This document shows, one piece after another, positions 36,947 through 47,816 of a DNA stretch of 64,000 nt (positions are counted from its first letter, which is position 1; every line of letters begins with the position of its first letter). This stretch comes from Physcia stellaris (Eukaryota > Ascomycota > Lecanoromycetes > Caliciales > Physciaceae). Made by a program: the position numbers and the translations under genes. The stretch is taken from assembly GCA_018902385.1 (NCBI GenBank), contig JABSSW010000001.1, positions 1,116,001 to 1,180,000 of the forward strand, written 5' to 3'. The notes under the pieces were generated by a model, which saw only the letters and a list, made by a program, of their open reading frames with translations, was not told where the DNA came from and made no database searches.

Positions 36947-39900
36947 AAATAATTCAATATTCTCGATAGATTTCATAGTCAGATGTATGTCGATAGGAGG
37001 TCCCCGTAGTCTCAGCTTGACTTTGCCGGCAGGCATATCGTCGAAGAATGAGTCATGAGGATCGTCTTGTCGTGTTGACAGTGATGACGATAGAGAAAGT
37101 CCAGAAGAAGTATGGTCAATGTTTGGATGTAACATAATGATCAGTCTTTCCGCACAGATCATACCTACTAAGATCCATAAGAATCATTCAGCGTGGTAGA
37201 AGCCAGGCAGTACAAATAAGTAGTCATTCAGAAAAGCAGGAGTCTCTCATAGCCTATCGCCTTATCTGATTGGTTAACACCCTGATAGACCTTCGATTCG
37301 GACTTGGGATGAAATCAGAAGATGATATCTAATCCACGACAGATTTATATGCTTTGTACCAAACACGGGTATGCGTCTTGTCATGATAAGTATATGAGTG
37401 GCGATGTATGGAAGCCCAAATCGCACCCCACCAGACGATGATTTAGCAAATTTCAACAACAAGCCAATGTCGACGAGTTGTCTACAAAGAATACGCAAAA
37501 TTGACGACAAAGGCGAAAGAGACCTCTAGCACTTCTTCCACGGCTGTAGCTGAGAATTGGGTCACCTTCTTGCTCTCTGAGTATACCAGACATGGCATCC
37601 GGACATGCATGACGAAGAGCCTCTCTCGTATCTATCAAGACACAGCTCAAAATCCTTACTTTTGTGCACTTAAGACACAAGTACTCGTTAACAGAAAAAG
37701 CAATCCAATTCCAAGTGCACGTTGAGCTCCTCATACAGGTCAAGACTTCCTATTACTTGAGAGGAGTCTCGCAGTGTCATTCCCTTACGCGCTTACAAAG
37801 TAATGATGGTGATCTCAAGAGTCTTGTCGTATCGTGTGGAAGGCTATCTATGGGTAAGCTGGAACCCAAGTAGTCAGATCGAGGGATGGCTCCGTGCGCT
37901 GAGGGTTTATCTGTGATTCTTTTTGGTATAACAACTATTTCTGGATTTCTAGTTTTCTTCTTCTGGTCGATTTAGTAAGTTTTAGCCGGCGTAGCCCCAC
38001 AGCTGACAGAGAAAGTACAGATCATCGCGCACTCGTTATTATCTCGAGGCGGGCGCCTCCCGCAATTACATTTTAGGATCGAGGACTTTCGCCTTGTCCA
38101 TTACTGGAAATGGAAGACCTTCTTGAACGCCACTCGTCCTCCTCAATCCTCATAACTCAGGACAACAGGAATCAGCAGGAAGATCAGAAACCCAACAAAG
38201 AAATACCTATCCGGTGCATAATGCCTCAATCGTGATTCGGCGACGGAGCGAGAGGAATCTGCACCCTCCAGACGCGGAATTTACTCTTTGATATAATCCA
38301 CGAGCTGAGATCGACTCGGAAAGACGCTCCCGCGCGTGTGAGAGTCTCCCTCTCGAGATACGATGTCGACTTATAGATATTACTTAGTCTGAGCTGTGTC
38401 TGGATGAAGAGGAAAAAGGGAAAGGAACGCTGTCCCCTCGAGGCGCATCTCTCGATTTTTGGCTTAGCCCTGGGCGAATGTCCAAACTTGGGATAGCATT
38501 CCTGACATAAAACAGAGAAAAGGAGCAGACCTGTTGTGTCGGTGGCTGATTTTCGATCTCATTCAGGCTTTAGTACTTGAAGTATTCGATTGCTTGATTT
38601 CCCTCAATGGGCCAGACTTCTCTTTTTTCTTTTCTCTATTTCCCCTACCGATGTAGCTTATTATGGATCCGACGGTATGGTCTATCTATTCCCACAATAC
38701 AGTACTCTTCAGAAAACCAATCTCTAAACACCCCTATTAATGCACCTCCAAGCCAAAGCAATATCCGAACTCCCTATCCCAAAGCTAGAACAAGCAAGCA
38801 AAATAAACCCCTGATGCGTAGTAGGAGCGTCACTTGATTTTTCCAAATCTCTTTGTTTCCACCCCACTTTTCCCCCTTTACTCGATCTTCAAACAGAAGA
38901 CACATTCGTGTCTCCACTCATTTTCATATAAAGTACTTTATCCATCGAACTCATGAAGCACTGCTTGTCACCCTCGTCTTCAGATATCTGATGCTCCTGA
39001 ATTCCTTACCCTTGATGTCTACCATTCTTCTTCTTCTCCACCCGCCGCCAAAAAAAAAGAAGTGGAATGGGATAGCATATCGACAGCGAGGATCTCAGCT
39101 TTGCATTGCGATGGAGACCACTCATCTCCAGTCTATTCTACAGTGAGATTAGTAGTATGAACGAGAGAAGGGAATCAGCATCTTTACTGAAAATGATTCT
39201 GTATACTTTCTATACAACAACCAGAGCATCTCCCCAAAAATCCGATCTTCCATTACGGTATCGAGTGAACTCCAATGGCTTATTGATCTTGATTTTCTCA
39301 GGTCTGCACTCTCTGCCCTCCCTCTCCCTTCCCAAAATCTTTACCCCAGCAGATCCCCACCAAAACCCACCACCGCCCAGAGAAGTTGCACAAAGCCACC
39401 TTCGCTCCTCATCTGCCCCAAGCTGTAGACCCTAGCTCACCCTACCTCGCTTCCAAAACCACTGAACAAAAAGAGCCATCCTTATGATAACGATCAATAC
39501 ATCACACACCAAGATCACCCATTCTCCAACTCCATCCCCCTTACCTTTCTCATTCTTCATACCCCCTCATTCTTCATACCCTCTCATTAATTATATCTCT
39601 ACCCCACCCGTCCACCCGTCCTCTATCCCCTACCCCCTCATATTACTCGCTCTGCTGATACCTACCCCATGCAAGCACACATACATAGGTAACAACTTAG
39701 AGAGAGGTCTGGTATCCTCCTCCCATTCATTCACCGAGAATTATCGCAAGAGGCTGTCGGTGGCAGTACTCAACTCGCTGCATGAATTGGACTGTGGAAT
39801 GAAAAAGGGATGGGGAGGGGGTTTCTGTGCTTATATGTGATTCGGGGGACGGAATGGGGAAAAAGGGGGGGGTGGGAAGAGGAGAGGATTGAGTCTCGTG

Positions 39901-40507
39901 ATTGGACGTGGGTTATCCATGAGCTGCTTTGATCTGATCCTCCCCTCCCCACCCAAAAAGAAAGAGAGAAACCAAAAACGGCGAAGCAAGGGAAATGATA
40001 CCCTAGCGATTACCATACCTCCCTGCAAAAAAAAAAAAAAAAAAAAAAGACACGAAAAGATCCCAACCATCTCACGCCCCCCAACATATATTAATATCCC
40101 TCGCTAAGAGCACATCACACCACATCACATCAGACGAAATGAAAGCTCTCCGGTCTTATTTATTTGAATCCATACCAGCAAGGCAAGCAAAGCAGGCATT
40201 AAAAAGAGTCGAAGCTACCCCTTCTCCCCTCTCTCATATTCAAACCGCTCCCGCCCAGAACGCCTAGCTAGACATTCCCCATTCCTTCGATTCATTTTCT
40301 TCACCGCGGAGATACAAATCGAGCTGGTAGGATTATGATAGTCTCAACGCCATATCATACCGTAACCTCTACGTAACCAGCGTGTTCTTCGAACTCCTCT
40401 TGGATGACCCTGCTACCATCACGTGATAAGGTCACTTCACCATACTGTCCTCTGCAGCACACTTGCGCAGCCCGACTCCCAATTGCCATACCTCGCGACG
40501 TGCATCC
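36947..40507. other. Long gene-poor, pyrimidine-rich region
   Basis: About 3.6 kb with no supported gene. The first kilobase has short open frames on both strands without recognisable domains. From about 38,590 to 40,130 the + strand is rich in C/T runs with short repeats (for example 'cattcttcatacccctcattcttcatacc' style repeats around 39,550-39,590), ending in a run of about 22 A at 40,027-40,048. It may be long untranslated sequence or an unrecognised non-coding transcript. Confidence 0.5.
40027..40048 (+). repeat. Poly-A tract of about 22 bases
   Basis: An uninterrupted A run follows 'cctccctgc' and precedes 'gacacgaaaag'. It could be a simple repeat or the trace of a retroposed transcript, but no coding remnant or target duplication is visible around it. 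Confidence 0.8.
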
Positions 40508-42913
40508 CTAAGGCCAAATTGAAGGCGAGAAGGCGACGACCCTACGAGGAGACATCCCCCCCTGCACCAGCAGCAGTACCGACAACGACTTCATTGCCCT
40601 GCGCGAAGAAGATCCTAGCGGGGTCTTGCCCGGATTCGAGATGCTGTAGAAATTCCCTGGAAAGTCGCAATTAGCTCTCAGCTGTCATGTTTCGCGTCAA
40701 TGCGAACGATAATGTGCAGTAAGGCCCTCCGTCATGCACCTGCAGGTGGGCAGGAGATGCGAGCTGAAAGGAAAAGTGTGTTTGAAAGTTTCTTCCCTCG
40801 ATGCAGCCCATTGAAAATGTGATAGCGCCACAAGTGGCTTCGACCCCCTGAACTCTTGGTGTGAACACAGCCACGAATTTTTCGTCTTTGGACCGCAGGG
40901 CGAGAACGCGAAATTGAGGCGCCCTCTTTCGGGAAGCACATTCAATATAAAAGCCGAAGGGAGAAAGAAACTCACCTCTAGGAACCTGCCACATGCCCCC
41001 CTTGCCAATCCCGAACCTCGTCGTCGGCGTACCGACTTCAACCTGCACCCGACCATAGAATACGAAAAACACCATTTGCATCTTCCTGCTGTTTTTGCTC
41101 CTTTTGGCGCCACCAGGAGGTAAGTCGACCATCCCTGACCCGAAGAACGGGAGGGTGAGGGTTTTAGCAAAGCGAAATTCTGCTCCGGAGATGTCGCGCA
41201 TTTCGATCGCATTGTTGGCGTAGGCAATTTCTACATCGTAACATCAGAAAGCGCCCGAACGAGGAATTGCAGAAAGGAGACAAAGAAACCATACCTTTCT
41301 CCTCGGTCTGATCTTCAATGTAATGATTCGTCGTCGAATCCCATTGCATGACCGTTGCGTTCAGGACACCAGTCTCTACCTCCCAAGGCTCCTTATCTTC
41401 ATCCTCCTCTTCCACATCTTCAAGCCTCCGGGACTTAGCACGAGCAGCAGGCCGCCGATAGCCTGATTTCTTCTTTGTTGGGCGGTCGTCAACGATCTCC
41501 GTGCGGATGATTTCCGTCATACCACCTAGTGAGCGTCCAAGCTGGCGATCAGATTTATCAACAGATCCAGGATCAAAGATAGCCTTCTCGCCTCGCCAGT
41601 GTGCCAGCGGTTTGATGCTAACACGGCCTCTTTGAGTGACCAGGCTGCGTTCGCCGTTGCCAGGAGTCTCGCTGCGTTGGATAACGCGAGAGATCGAGAC
41701 GCGGGAAGCAGATCGTGACGGTACCTTTGCTCTGGCTTTGGAAACGCTTCTACTGTTTATTTTTGCATTCGGCCCTCTGGCTGCAGAGACATCTCTTAAA
41801 GCTTTGTCTTTCTTGCCGCGTTTTCCTTTCTGAGCTGCGGTTGAGGAAGATTCAGCCTGTTGTTCGTCTTCTGTGTCTCGGTGTACTGTTGGGGGTCGTC
41901 CTCTGGTGGCCTTTGAGAGTGAGAGTACGGAAGCGTCACTGGCTCGACTCGTTTTTGGTCGCCCCCTGCCCCTCTTGGGAGGGCTGGGCTCTTCCGGCGG
42001 TTCCTCTTGCAATGGCATTGACTCGTCAATTGCTCCAGCACCTGCATCACCCATCTCTGTGTCTTCACCGTTCGGGGGTACTTGCATCGAAGCATCCTCA
42101 ATGCTATTGATAGCAGTATCCTCTTCTACGTAGCCATTAGTCGTGACATCCCCATTCGCGGCACCCATGCTCTGATCTAATTCATCATCATCTGCGATAT
42201 CCATATCCACTGTTTGTTTCTGCGACGCAGTGCGTCCTCCTGATAGCCTTGAAGTCTTGGGCCGTTTTAATGAGCTGCTGCTGTTTGTCGGAGTTCTGTC
42301 GCCGTTGCCCCGGGTCTCAGTGACGGAAAAATCTAGGAGCTTTCGTTTCGATCCAGAAGCTGGATGTGAAGAGGCTCGTGTTGGTGTTTGCGCATCGGAT
42401 TGCTGCGCTGAGGATGGCAACGGTCCTACAGAACGTCGAGGCGATGACCCAATATTGGTCCTTCTAGGTGTTGTTGCTTGTGGAAGAGGGAATCTGATAT
42501 TACCGGTTCTTGTTCTTCGTACGTCTGTAGGCTCCGGAATAGTACCTGGAATGTGATCAGTCACAGCTCAACCGAGGATAGCTTGGTGTGAGATATTGAT
42601 CATACTATCAACTATGTCCATCGTCTCATCTCCGAACGAGCCATTGGGGGCACCATTCTGCTTCGCAGGCGATTTAACAGGCGATGAAAATGTGGGCACA
42701 GGTTCCAAGCCATGTTCATCTCTAATTCCCGTATCCTTCAACGTTGCACCCGTTCGTCTGGTTGCGAAGTTAGTGCACGATCAAAGCTAGATTTCAAACC
42801 CAGAATTGTTCTGCTATAGCTTCATTAGAATCAACGTACCTTCCTTGGACCCCGACATTTTCGAAATTCTGGACTCTCGGCGCGCGCTTCGGAGTCCTCG
42901 AAGCCGCCGGCAT
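40508..42913 (-). CDS. MIF2: Inner kinetochore protein Mif2/CENP-C
   Basis: Mif2/CENP-C binds CENP-A nucleosomes and links them to the outer kinetochore. Minus-strand exons are 42,913-42,840, 42,757-42,606, 42,545-41,295, 41,230-40,976 and 40,656-40,508; introns of 82, 60, 64 and 319 bp keep the frame, giving 626 residues as read. Two AT-hook-like motifs (KRGRGRPK, TRGRPP) lie at about 266-294. The CENP-C signature 'GRVSIKPLAHWRGEKAIF' is at about 382-399. A dimerising cupin domain follows, with 'LPPGGAKRSKNSRKMQMVFF' and 'GGMWQVPRG' at about 520-578. After 'NFYSISNPGKT' the frame leaves the expected cupin ending at a run of four G on the + strand (40,620-40,623); the alternative frame reads 'ARIFFAQGNEVVVG' and would stop at 40,542. 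This looks like a one-base difference in a homopolymer, either real or a sequencing error. Confidence 0.88.
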
Positions 42914-43236
42914 ATCGGAATAGATTAGGGATATATCAGAATGATCGAAGACGATATTCAACTAAAGCGACCGAGTACTTGGCGACCCGCCTCGAGGGTG
43001 ACGAGTGAATGAAGGTTGGTGACACCCGTGAAGTGAGATGGGGTAAGTACCTAATGTTGACGGCAGGATAGAGTCGACGAAAATCAGCCCACATAAAGTA
43101 AACACGCCAAGACTCTGGAGGCTTGGCAAGATCCACGGCGCGTCTCCCTTCCGAACCCGCGACTGCAAAACTCCTCGACAAACTTCAGCTTCTCACCTCT
43201 AGTTCATATCGCATTGCCTTGAGCTGGTAGGCAAAC
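42914..43236. promoter_or_regulatory. Shared divergent promoter of MIF2 and RNH201
   Basis: The two start codons lie back to back 323 bp apart, so this segment should carry both promoters. Small open frames on the minus strand are not supported as genes. I see no individual binding site that I can name with confidence. Confidence 0.6.
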
Positions 43237-44259
43237 ATGGATGAGCCCGACTCTCAAGATATAGCCCAAGAAACACCCGCCGACGAGGTCTTCATCGCGC
43301 CCTCAATCCACTCAAAAAACATCCTCGCCGGCCGATCTTACACCCATCACACCCACATCCCCTCCTCAATAGCCCAAGACCTCTCCACAGAATGCGTCCT
43401 CGGCGTCGACGAAGCCGGTCGCGGACCCGTCATCGGCCCCATGGTCTACGGCGTGCTCTACCTCCCGCTCTCCCTCCACCACTCCCTCCTCGCGGAAACG
43501 CACCACTTCGATGACTCGAAAGTCCTCAAGCCCACCGTCCGCTCCGCGCTCATGCAAACCCTATGTACCCCGGGATCAGATCTGTATGAGAACTGCGGGT
43601 GGGGCACGAGGGTCATGTCAGCAAGGGACATCAGTGCTGGGATGCTGAAGCCGGCGGGGGCGTACAATCTCAATGCGCAGGCTATGGATGCGACCATCGA
43701 GTTGATCAAGGATGTCTTCGCGAAGGGCGTAAATATAAAGGAGATATATATCGACACCATTGGTCAGCCGGGAGCGTATCAGGCGAAGCTAGAGCGGATC
43801 TTCCCTACCATCAAGATCACAGTCGCGAAGAAAGCGGATTCGCTGTACCCTTGCGTCTCGGCTGCTTCAGTATGTGCGAAAGTGACTCGTGACGCGGCGC
43901 TGGAGGTATGCTACCAGTCCTACGTGTCTCCGAAAGATGGAGCTGAGGAGCCTGCTGTCGTTGCGGCGGGTTGGGGATCGGGCTACCCGGCTGACGCCAA
44001 AACCTCGACGTGGCTCAAGAAGAACATGGATCCTGTCTTCGGATGGGGTAGCGAATGTCGGTTCAGCTGGGCGCCTATCAAGGAGCTTCTTGAGGTTAAA
44101 GGTGGGGCGGCGAAAGTTGAATGGCCGGTTCCTGATGATGAAGAGCATGGGATGCGGCTCACCAATTTCTTCATTCCCAGTGCAGATGGAGATGAGAAGA
44201 CGGAGCATGATGAGCTTGCAAGCTGGTTTGGGCGACCGTTGTCCGAGAGCGTCTTTTGA
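43237..44259 (+). CDS. RNH201: Ribonuclease H2 catalytic subunit A
   Basis: RNase H2 cuts RNA in RNA/DNA hybrids and starts removal of single ribonucleotides from DNA; the A subunit is catalytic and works with subunits B and C. The single-exon gene encodes 340 residues. The type 2 RNase H signature 'VLGVDEAGRGPVIGPMVYG' is at about 54-72. By alignment in mind with the human protein, the metal-binding residues are Asp58 and Glu59, Asp173 in 'IYIDTIG' and Asp201 in 'KKADSLYP'. 'SAASVCAKVTRD' follows. The C-terminal extension is normal for eukaryotes. The Met at 43,237 follows a purine-poor but acceptable context and gives a typical N-terminus. It is divergent from MIF2. Confidence 0.93.
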   Translation: MDEPDSQDIAQETPADEVFIAPSIHSKNILAGRSYTHHTHIPSSIAQDLSTECVLGVDEAGRGPVIGPMVYGVLYLPLSLHHSLLAETHHFDDSKVLKPTVRSALMQTLCTPGSDLYENCGWGTRVMSARDISAGMLKPAGAYNLNAQAMDATIELIKDVFAKGVNIKEIYIDTIGQPGAYQAKLERIFPTIKITVAKKADSLYPCVSAASVCAKVTRDAALEVCYQSYVSPKDGAEEPAVVAAGWGSGYPADAKTSTWLKKNMDPVFGWGSECRFSWAPIKELLEVKGGAAKVEWPVPDDEEHGMRLTNFFIPSADGDEKTEHDELASWFGRPLSESVF

Positions 44260-44907
44260 CAGATAGGAGCTGAAGACAAAGGCCTTCATTACACGTGGGG
44301 ATACTAATATCCGAAAGATGGGGGTGGAGAATGACGTCCTATTTATCTTGGAGGCATTGCGCCTCAAGTCAAGGAAAACGAGGTCGCATCGGACTACCGA
44401 CTGTGATTATCTGAACAGGGTAACACCCTGACCAGACCGTTCAATCCCTTCTTCACTTCCGGAACGTACTTCCGAGAACGAGCCAGCTGATTCTGAGTAC
44501 GGCTACCGCAGTGGAGCTGCAGTTTACAATCACGAGGGGCACGTCTGCGTGTAGAGACTGCAGAGAGAGCTATAACTAGAACCTTTTAGGGAGACAATAC
44601 TGGGTGTAGAGCGGTCTCTTCGAAGGAGGTCGTCCGTCTCTGAAGATAGGATATCAGCCACAAATGAACGACTCTCGCCAAGGACAGTCTTGGAGCGGAA
44701 TAGTAGCAGAGTGGAAATGTGAGAGCATGTTGATTATTCTATGTTACTATGATTCTATGTAACATCAGAATATTGGAGCTGGAGCAAAGATCTCCGACAC
44801 TGCTTCATCCTCCCCTACTACCTCCCTATGCCTGTTCTGGGGATTTGTTCTCGTCTGTTGGCGTGGCGAGTGTAAAATATAGGATGCGCTCATCGGCTTC
44901 CTTAGGC
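44260..44907. other. Intergenic region between convergent genes
   Basis: About 650 bp lies between the stop codons of RNH201 and the first P450 gene. It should contain both 3' ends. I see no gene, tRNA or repeat. Confidence 0.55.
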
Positions 44908-46929
44908 TTATGCTTCCAGGCAGTCTCTTTTCCTGAACTCAATGAATGGGCCCTCCTTCGCACTTGTCATCTGATCGCTGAAGGCAAGTCAGCGTATACT
45001 TACTCGAGAGAGAGGAAGCCCCAAGCTCTTCCAAGAACTCACATCAGCTGGTATTCCTCCACCCTATGTCTCCCCCACCCCAACTTCGGGTGTCCCTCTC
45101 CCACTTTACCTTCCTCTCCTCCAGCCGCCCTGAGATCCGCAATCCAGAGCACTCTCGCAACTGCGAGAGTCATTTCCAGGTACGCCAACGGACGAGCAAC
45201 ACATGCTCTCGGACCATGGCTGAACGGGATGAAAGCGCTTCGTGCAAGCTCAACACGGGCCTCGGATGAGGGATCCTCTGGATCGATAAGCCAGCGTGAA
45301 GGATCGTAGACGAATGGATTAGGATAGTAAAGCGGATTGTGATGGACGGCGTAGACACCAGTGCCCACATCATACCCTGCAGGCATGTGTTCGCCATTGA
45401 TGGGAGCGCCACCAGGAAGGATCTCTCGCCAGAAAACTCCTACGATACGGGTCGGATTAGTCTCATGTGCAATTACGAAAAAGAAGTGACGAGAATACCT
45501 GGGGCTGATGGTGACATGCGCATTGCTTCCTCGAGACAAGCGCGGAGGTAGATGCAGGAGTTAAGAGCTTGGCCCTGGACAATAGAATCGAAGCTTGCAA
45601 AGGTGGTCCTGATTTCTGCAGTCACTCTCTGTGACGCGTCAGGGTTTCGAGAAAGGTAGAAGAACGTTGCAGCGATGGCGGTCGCGGTAGTGTCGCCACC
45701 TGGATCACTCAATGCTTCAGCCCCTATCCTGCTTGCGATACAGATTGGCACCCACCGGCACTGATCATTAGGTAGGCCTCCGACCAGACTTCTGCTATCT
45801 GAAGATGCTCCCCAGTTTCTGGGTCCTCGGCAGCCAGCAAGTAAGACATGATGTCTTTACGGTCCTTCATTGACTCATTGTCGTCGATCCTTCTCTGCAC
45901 GACACCGATTGTAGCGTTAAGGTAGCGAGCACGATCCTTCAGCAGACTCGGGAAGAGCCATGTGTCAGCACTTAGCCAGCTTGATCCGCCCTGGGTGAAG
46001 ATGGTAGGATACTGCATAGCCATGAAGCTGCGACGAATGTAGCTCGAGATAGATTCGGTGATCCAGCGATTTTCCGCTTTCAGCAGCATGTCGAGGGATT
46101 TGCCAAAGCTGAGCTCGGATATCACGTCTACGGTCATGTAGGTGCCTATCGCCTAATTAGGAACAAGTATTATGATCATGGAACACTTACTCCACTTTGA
46201 CATATCCCTTGGCTTGGTCCAGCCATCGTCGGGCTTTCCACTGGTTTTGCTCCCTGTGCTAAGGAGACCGTCGCAGAGCTTTTGCACCTTGTCAAGAATG
46301 AATGGTTCGGCAGCCCGCAAAGCCGCATCCGAGAATCCTTGGCTGACTATCCTTCTTTTGCGACCGTGAATGGTTTTGTCGATTGCCGTGTGGGTGTTGA
46401 AAGCTCCAGGATAGATAGGGAGAGGACCGTAGGCTTGGGACTTTTGCACGTTTCTTCCATGGCCGTAGATGTCTGTATTCATACAATCAGCAGAAATTTG
46501 CACGGTAACCCAGTAGCCGTGGCTTAGGCCGGCCTGGTGCCCTTCTGGAGATTCTTTCAAGGCGGGTCGTGAGAAAACGAGAACTTGCCTTTGATAGCAT
46601 CGTTTGTATTGATGCACACTCTGTCCGGAGCGTAGCGTACATAATCTCCTTCTCGGTGTCAGTGTTTGCCTGGACAGCCGACTAGCTAGGCTTAGTGCAT
46701 TCATACCGTATATCTCATGGCACCTCCATACATCGAGATGCATGTCGCCTACATAGGCGTGGTACAAGCCGTAGAGATTGGTGAGTCTTGCAAGAAGAGG
46801 GCCCGGGTACTTGGCATAGGGATGGAGGTAAAGACGGTAGACACAGAGTGCAGCAAGATAGACACAAAAGAGGACAGGCAGTATGAAGTACACGTTGCCA
46901 AAGAACACCGAGAACGCGTCTGCGAACAT
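44908..46929 (-). CDS. Cytochrome P450 monooxygenase (benzoate-hydroxylase-like)
   Basis: This is a membrane-anchored fungal P450 of the broad group that includes benzoate 4-monooxygenase and isotrichodermin 15-hydroxylase; the substrate is unknown. Minus-strand exons are 46,929-46,707, 46,645-46,589, 46,472-46,191, 46,145-45,756, 45,699-45,499, 45,439-45,043 and 44,977-44,908, all in frame, giving 539 residues. An N-terminal membrane helix is followed by 'YLHPYAKYPGPLLARLTN'. The I-helix reads 'ISAGGDTTATA', the ExxR pair is Glu375/Arg378, and the haem loop FSHGPRAC has Cys464. The second intron appears to use a GC donor (AAAG|GCAAGT), because only that choice keeps the frame into 'DIYGHGRN'. 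An in-frame Met at 47,076 would add 49 residues. It is divergent from the next P450. Confidence 0.85.
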
Positions 46930-47816
46930 GGTGAAAGTCAAGAAAAGCACTGCCGTCAAAGAGAGAGCGAAGTAATGTACAGATACAAGAGACAAGAGAC
47001 AAGCAGGAGCTCGGGGAAGAGCAAGAGCAAGAGGGGAGATGACTCTGGTAATGAGAGCCCAGATGCCACCAAGCAATAGAGAACTAAACCTCCCATCATG
47101 ATGCTGACTGATGTCACGTGTTGTGGGTCTTCACGAGGGTTGCAGGGTTTGGCCAGGCCAGTTTCTTTGTGAGGCAGCCCAGTCCAGCTTGCTGCTCTTG
47201 AATAAGTTGTTGCGCCAAATCACCCAGATTGCAGCTGTGATACGTAACTATAAAGAGACGGGCGGTTCATACCTTCTGTGCTACGTCGTGGACCACGCTG
47301 CCGCACCTGGTCAGACTGTGGCAATTTGTACCAGGCCGATGCAGCATGGAGAAGGGATCCCTCTTCTCTCGGTGGGCCACTTTATCAATGGCGTACGGCA
47401 TGGGAAGAGGTCTGGCCACGACTGCTGGTATCCCTGGACAATTGACCATACTTAGTATGGTGGTTGATACCATATGCCCTTTGGCAAGCGTCTAATCAGC
47501 CACTCTGGACGAACCTGTTCTTCGATGAAAACGACAAGGTCGCAGCGAGCCCTAAGAGTCACATGTCAGCAATGATGAGGTCAATACCCGGTTTACTTAA
47601 GCGTCTAAAGTGGATCCCTCATTCTGCGTGGATGGGGTGTGACTTAGAGGTCAGCAACTTCGTTTCTTCCCTTTGTTCAATCACCATTATCGCTACCGCT
47701 GTGCAACGAGCTCATTGCATAAAGCTTTGCTCTGTCCTCTTTGCCAGCTCTGTAGTTTTCTGCTTTTGCTCTTCACTCTCTTGACTCGCTCTGATTTGCG
47801 TCGTTGTCCTTGCAAT
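46930..47816. promoter_or_regulatory. Intergenic region between two divergent P450 genes
   Basis: About 890 bp separates the two start codons and should hold both promoters. Open frames here on both strands lack recognisable domains. I cannot name a binding site. Confidence 0.5.

Noticed and set aside
40671-41227. Two minus-strand frames of 176 residues as separate genes
   Set aside because: One is the cupin exon of CENP-C running into its 319-bp intron, the other is a frame-shifted shadow.
43366-44367. Minus-strand frames opposite RNase H2A
   Set aside because: They are antisense shadows of a strongly coding exon.
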